Shown piece after piece: positions 4,983 through 7,570 of a stretch of 7,570 nt of DNA. The notes under the pieces are model-generated. The model did no database searches, was not told the origin of the DNA, and saw only the letters and a program-made list of their open reading frames with translations. Position numbers and translations under genes: made by a program. Position 1 is the stretch's first letter, and the number at the start of each line of letters is the position of its first letter. Source of the stretch: Gulosibacter sediminis (GTDB lineage: Bacteria > Actinomycetota > Actinomycetes > Actinomycetales > Microbacteriaceae); assembly GCF_014904065.1 (NCBI RefSeq), contig NZ_JACXJG010000005.1:37747-45316 (forward strand), given 5' to 3'.

Positions 4983-6443
4983 CCCACAGACAGTATTCGC
5001 CCCCACCATGCCGCGGCGCGCATCCTCTCCGAGATGTGCGCCGAGTTCGGGCTGAATGAACCCGAAGGATCCGATCTCGAGGCCATCGAGGTGACCGGCG
5101 TCAGCAGTGATCACCGCAGTGTTGAGGCGGGCGACGTCTTCGTCGCGATTCCCGGCGTGCGTACCCACGGCGCCGAATTTCTCGACGAGGTCGTCGAGGC
5201 AGGTGTCGTCGCCGTGTTGACCGACCCCGCGGGTGCTGAACGCGCGACCCACCTCGAGGTGCCCGTCATCGTCATCGACGAGCCGCGGCTGGCCCTCGGT
5301 CATGTCGCGAAGTGGGTCTACCGCACCGACCCCGAGCAGCCGCGGCTCTTCGGCGTCGCCGGCACGATCGGCAAGACGAGCGTGAGCTACCTCATCGCCG
5401 ACCTGTTCGGCCGCATCGGTGTCGCGAGCGGCCTGTCGACCTCGATCGCCCGTCGCGTCGACGAGCAGCACGTCATCGCCACCCTGACGACGCCGGAGGC
5501 CGACGACCTGCACGCCCTCGTCGCGCGGATGCGTGAGGTCGCCGACCGCGTCGCCGCCATCGAGATCTCGGGTCACGCGCTCAGCGGCCAGCGCCTTGCG
5601 GGCCTCGAGTTCGCCGTGGTGGGCCCCTTCACCTTCAGTGCCAGTGATGACGCGGCGGCCGACTTCTTTGCGCTGCACCGCCTGCTGCTCGACCCAGAGG
5701 TCGCCTCGGCGGCGGTCATCAACATTGACAGCCAAGTTGGGCGCGACCTCGTCGAGGCAGCCCGCATTCCGGTCGCCACACTCAGCGCCGACCCCGAATC
5801 CGGCGCCGACTGGCTGGTCCAGTGGAACAGCATCGACGGCGGCACCGAGTTCACCGTGCGCGGCCACGACGACCGCGTTGTCGCGAGCCACATCACCAAG
5901 CCCGGTCGCCTCGCAGCGTTGAACGCAGCTGCGGCCATCGTCATGATCGCCGAGGGCGGCTGGGCCACCGAGCAGATTCAGGACGCGCTCGATCGCACGG
6001 GAGGCTTCGACGTACCGATTCCCGGCCGCCTTGAGCGCATCCGCGCCACTGGCGACGGGCCCGAGGTGTTCGTCGACGGGGATGAGCGCACCGACGCGAT
6101 TCGCGGCTCACTTGAGGCCCTCCGCGGGGAGGGCGCCGACGCGCCGCACCTCGTGGTGCATCCGAGCGATGCCGCCGCCATCGAGGAGTTCGCTCAGCTG
6201 CGTGACCTGACAGCCAAGAAACCAATCGTGATTACCCAGGCCTCGGCCGACTCCGTGCCCGGACTCCTGCTCGAGACGGATGCGGCGGCAGCCCTCCAGC
6301 GCGCGTCGCGTGACGCTGGCCGCGGCGGGCGCATCCTGTTCGTCGAACCCCGCGCCGACGCGCTGCGCGTCATCGACGAGGGCAAGGTCGTCGACCCGAC
6401 CGTCGAACTCGTGCGCGACGCGCTCGCCGACGCCGGCTGGTAG
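4980..6443 (+). CDS. MurE-like Mur ligase family protein, catalytic motifs degenerate
   Basis: It occupies the murE slot and aligns by eye with MurE along its 487 residues. MurE adds the third amino acid (DAP, Lys, Orn or other) to UDP-MurNAc-L-Ala-D-Glu using ATP. Kept features are the N-terminal VTGVSSD/GDVFVAIPG region (38-59), Walker A GTIGKTS (128-134, with Ile where Asn or Ser is usual), the substrate loop TTPEA (170-174), EISGHAL (195-201), a PGR (308-310) and PGRLERI (348-354). Lost features are TNLxxDHLDxH, now TFSASDD (218-224) with about five residues missing; the carbamylated lysine, now His233; DYAHxP, now DGDERT (366-371); the GxGGDRDxxKR loop; the DNPR residue-3 selection motif; and GKGHE, now near PRADA (457-461). 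The frame is intact and codon use matches the neighbours. It may be a pseudoenzyme or a divergent ligase; residue-3 specificity cannot be predicted. Confidence 0.85.
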   Translation: MPTDSIRPHHAAARILSEMCAEFGLNEPEGSDLEAIEVTGVSSDHRSVEAGDVFVAIPGVRTHGAEFLDEVVEAGVVAVLTDPAGAERATHLEVPVIVIDEPRLALGHVAKWVYRTDPEQPRLFGVAGTIGKTSVSYLIADLFGRIGVASGLSTSIARRVDEQHVIATLTTPEADDLHALVARMREVADRVAAIEISGHALSGQRLAGLEFAVVGPFTFSASDDAAADFFALHRLLLDPEVASAAVINIDSQVGRDLVEAARIPVATLSADPESGADWLVQWNSIDGGTEFTVRGHDDRVVASHITKPGRLAALNAAAAIVMIAEGGWATEQIQDALDRTGGFDVPIPGRLERIRATGDGPEVFVDGDERTDAIRGSLEALRGEGADAPHLVVHPSDAAAIEEFAQLRDLTAKKPIVITQASADSVPGLLLETDAAAALQRASRDAGRGGRILFVEPRADALRVIDEGKVVDPTVELVRDALADAGW

Positions 6444-6462
6444 CCGCGCTTCACCCATCCGC

Positions 6463-6476
6463 GCGCACCCGTGCGC
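6463..6476 (+). other. Small hairpin in the murE-like to murF gap
   Basis: GCGCA (6463-6467) pairs with TGCGC (6472-6476) around the loop CCCG. No T-tract follows, so it is unlikely to be a terminator. The 56-bp gap is otherwise featureless apart from the murF ribosome binding site AAAGG (6487-6491). Confidence 0.3.
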
Positions 6477-6499
6477 ATCCGACTACAAAGGCCCAAACC

Positions 6500-7570
6500 A
6501 TGATTGCAATGACCCTCGCGGAAATCGCGTCCGCGACCGCGGGCACGCTGGTGCTGCGCGGCGACGCGACCGAGGCGACGACCGTGCGCGGCCTCAGCGA
6601 CACCGACTCGCGCAAGATCACCCCAGGCGACATCTTCTTCGCGAAGCCGGGCGAGGTCACCGACGGCCACCTGTTTGCGCCCGCCGCGGTCGAGAACGGC
6701 GCGGCCCTGCTCATCGTCGAACACGAACTCGACCTTGACGTGCCGCAGGTTGTCGTCGCCGATACGGTGCTCGCGCTCGGTGCCCTCGCCACCGAGGTGG
6801 TCGCGCGGGTGCGGGCCCTCGGCCGCCTGCGCGTCGTCGCGGTGACCGGCTCGAACGGCAAAACCACGACGAAGAACCTGCTGCGCGAGACGTTCGCGCG
6901 CCGGGGCAACGTCGTTGCGCCGATCGGCTCGTTCAACAACGAGGTCGGGGCACCCACCACCTTCCTCGAGGTGACGGAAGAGACCGACTGGCTCGTCGCC
7001 GAGATGGGCGCGAGCGGCCTCGGCCACATCGAACGGCTCGCGAAGATGGCGCGACCCGACGTGGGCATCGTGCTCATGGTGGGCCTCGCCCACGCCGGCG
7101 AGTTTGGCGGCATCGACAACGTCGAGCGGGCGAAGTCGGAAATGGTCGAGGCGCTCGGCGCCGACGGTGTCGCGGTTCTCAACGCCGATGACCCCCGCGT
7201 TGCGCGGATGGCCGCGAAGGCACCGGGCCGCGTCGTCTGGTTCGGCCGGGGCGCGAACGCCGAGGTGCGCGCTGATGACGTGAGCGTTGCCGGCGACGGC
7301 ACCCGCTTCACGCTGCGCGTGCCGGGGGAAGAGCCTGAGCAGATTCACTTCCCGGTCATCGGCGAACACCACGTCATGAACGCGCTCGCCGCCGCAGCGG
7401 CCGCGCACGTCGAAGGCGTGTCGGCGGCCGAGGTCGCCGCGGTGCTTCGCGAGGTGACGCGCGCGGAGCGGGGACGCATGGAGGTGCTCACGCGTGAGCC
7501 GCTCACGGTCATCAACGACGCCTATAACGCGAACCCGAACTCGATGTCGGCGGCCCTGCGCACGCTCGCG
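6500..7570 (+). CDS. murF: UDP-N-acetylmuramoyl-tripeptide--D-alanyl-D-alanine ligase MurF (runs off right edge)
   Basis: MurF joins D-Ala-D-Ala to the UDP-MurNAc tripeptide in the cytoplasm with ATP, completing the pentapeptide. The visible 357 codons stay open to the edge; the full protein is probably around 450-500 residues. The N-terminal UDP-binding domain includes VRGLSDTDSRKITPGDIFFA (residues 29-48). The central ATPase domain holds Walker A TGSNGKTTTKN (116-126), SFNNEVGAP (144-152), AEMGAS (167-172, with the metal-binding Glu168), AHAGEFG (197-203) and the likely carbamylated Lys212 in ERAKSEM. GEHHVMNAL (288-296) and NDAYNANPNSM (339-349) follow. All expected catalytic residues in this part are present, in contrast to the preceding MurE-like protein. 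The start ATG at 6500 has AAAGG eight bases upstream; ATG at 6509 is a weaker alternative. It lies 56 bp after the murE-like stop in the same operon. Confidence 0.96.
   Translation, partial: MIAMTLAEIASATAGTLVLRGDATEATTVRGLSDTDSRKITPGDIFFAKPGEVTDGHLFAPAAVENGAALLIVEHELDLDVPQVVVADTVLALGALATEVVARVRALGRLRVVAVTGSNGKTTTKNLLRETFARRGNVVAPIGSFNNEVGAPTTFLEVTEETDWLVAEMGASGLGHIERLAKMARPDVGIVLMVGLAHAGEFGGIDNVERAKSEMVEALGADGVAVLNADDPRVARMAAKAPGRVVWFGRGANAEVRADDVSVAGDGTRFTLRVPGEEPEQIHFPVIGEHHVMNALAAAAAAHVEGVSAAEVAAVLREVTRAERGRMEVLTREPLTVINDAYNANPNSMSAALRTLA

Noticed and set aside
4980..6443. The murE-like gene as a frameshifted pseudogene.
   Set aside because: The frame is uninterrupted with normal codon bias, and alignment to MurE continues in one frame to the C-terminus. 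The motif losses are substitutions plus a short in-frame deletion.
6194..7408. Long minus-strand open frames (including 6451-7311) opposite the murE-like end and murF.
   Set aside because: They lie antisense to a clear MurF with intact motifs, and their compositions are those of reversed high-GC codons.
1..7570. Mobile elements, tRNA or rRNA genes, and riboswitches.
   Set aside because: No transposase, inverted-repeat ends, tRNA cloverleaf, rRNA segment or recognisable riboswitch core was seen on either strand.

Overview
The window is GC-rich DNA with strong G/C third-position bias. It carries the 5' part of an actinobacterial division and cell wall (dcw) cluster. The gene order (divergent polyprenyl synthase, DUF3040 membrane protein, mraZ, rsmH, ftsL-like, ftsI, murE-like, murF) and the protein sequences fit the order Micrococcales, most likely family Microbacteriaceae. 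The family placement is inference by eye; no search was run.

Layout. Positions 1-293 (minus strand) hold the N-terminus of a polyprenyl diphosphate synthase that runs off the left edge. An 88-bp divergent region (294-381) holds two apparently overlapping promoters; the leftward one would give a leaderless mRNA. A DUF3040 two-TM protein (382-783) follows and ends at a strong symmetric terminator (821-860). A roughly 300-bp gap (784-1089) then carries the mraZ control region: six GTGG/ATGG boxes, five at exact 10-bp spacing, over a likely -10 element. From 1090 to the right edge six genes read rightward as one probable operon: mraZ, rsmH, ftsL-like, ftsI, murE-like and murF (cut at the right edge). 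Gaps are 101 bp, a 4-bp ATGA overlap, 48, 13 and 56 bp.

How it works together. MraZ is the autoregulator of the cluster. RsmH modifies 16S rRNA. The FtsL-like protein and FtsI (class B PBP) are septal divisome components. MurE and MurF add residue 3 and D-Ala-D-Ala to the UDP-MurNAc peptide. The divergent isoprenoid synthase is a plausible source of polyprenyl chains for lipid carriers or menaquinone.

The main surprise is the protein in the murE slot (4980-6443). It keeps the Mur-ligase fold outline, the Walker A lysine and the TTPEA substrate loop. It has lost, by eye, almost every catalytic signature of MurE: the DHLDxH segment, the carbamylated lysine, DYAHxP, GxGGDRDxxKR, DNPR and GKGHE. 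The frame is intact with ordinary codon use, and the adjacent MurF keeps its own equivalents. This looks like a maintained MurE-like pseudoligase or a strongly divergent ligase, so a genuine MurE may be encoded elsewhere. The rest of the window is a conventional dcw cluster.
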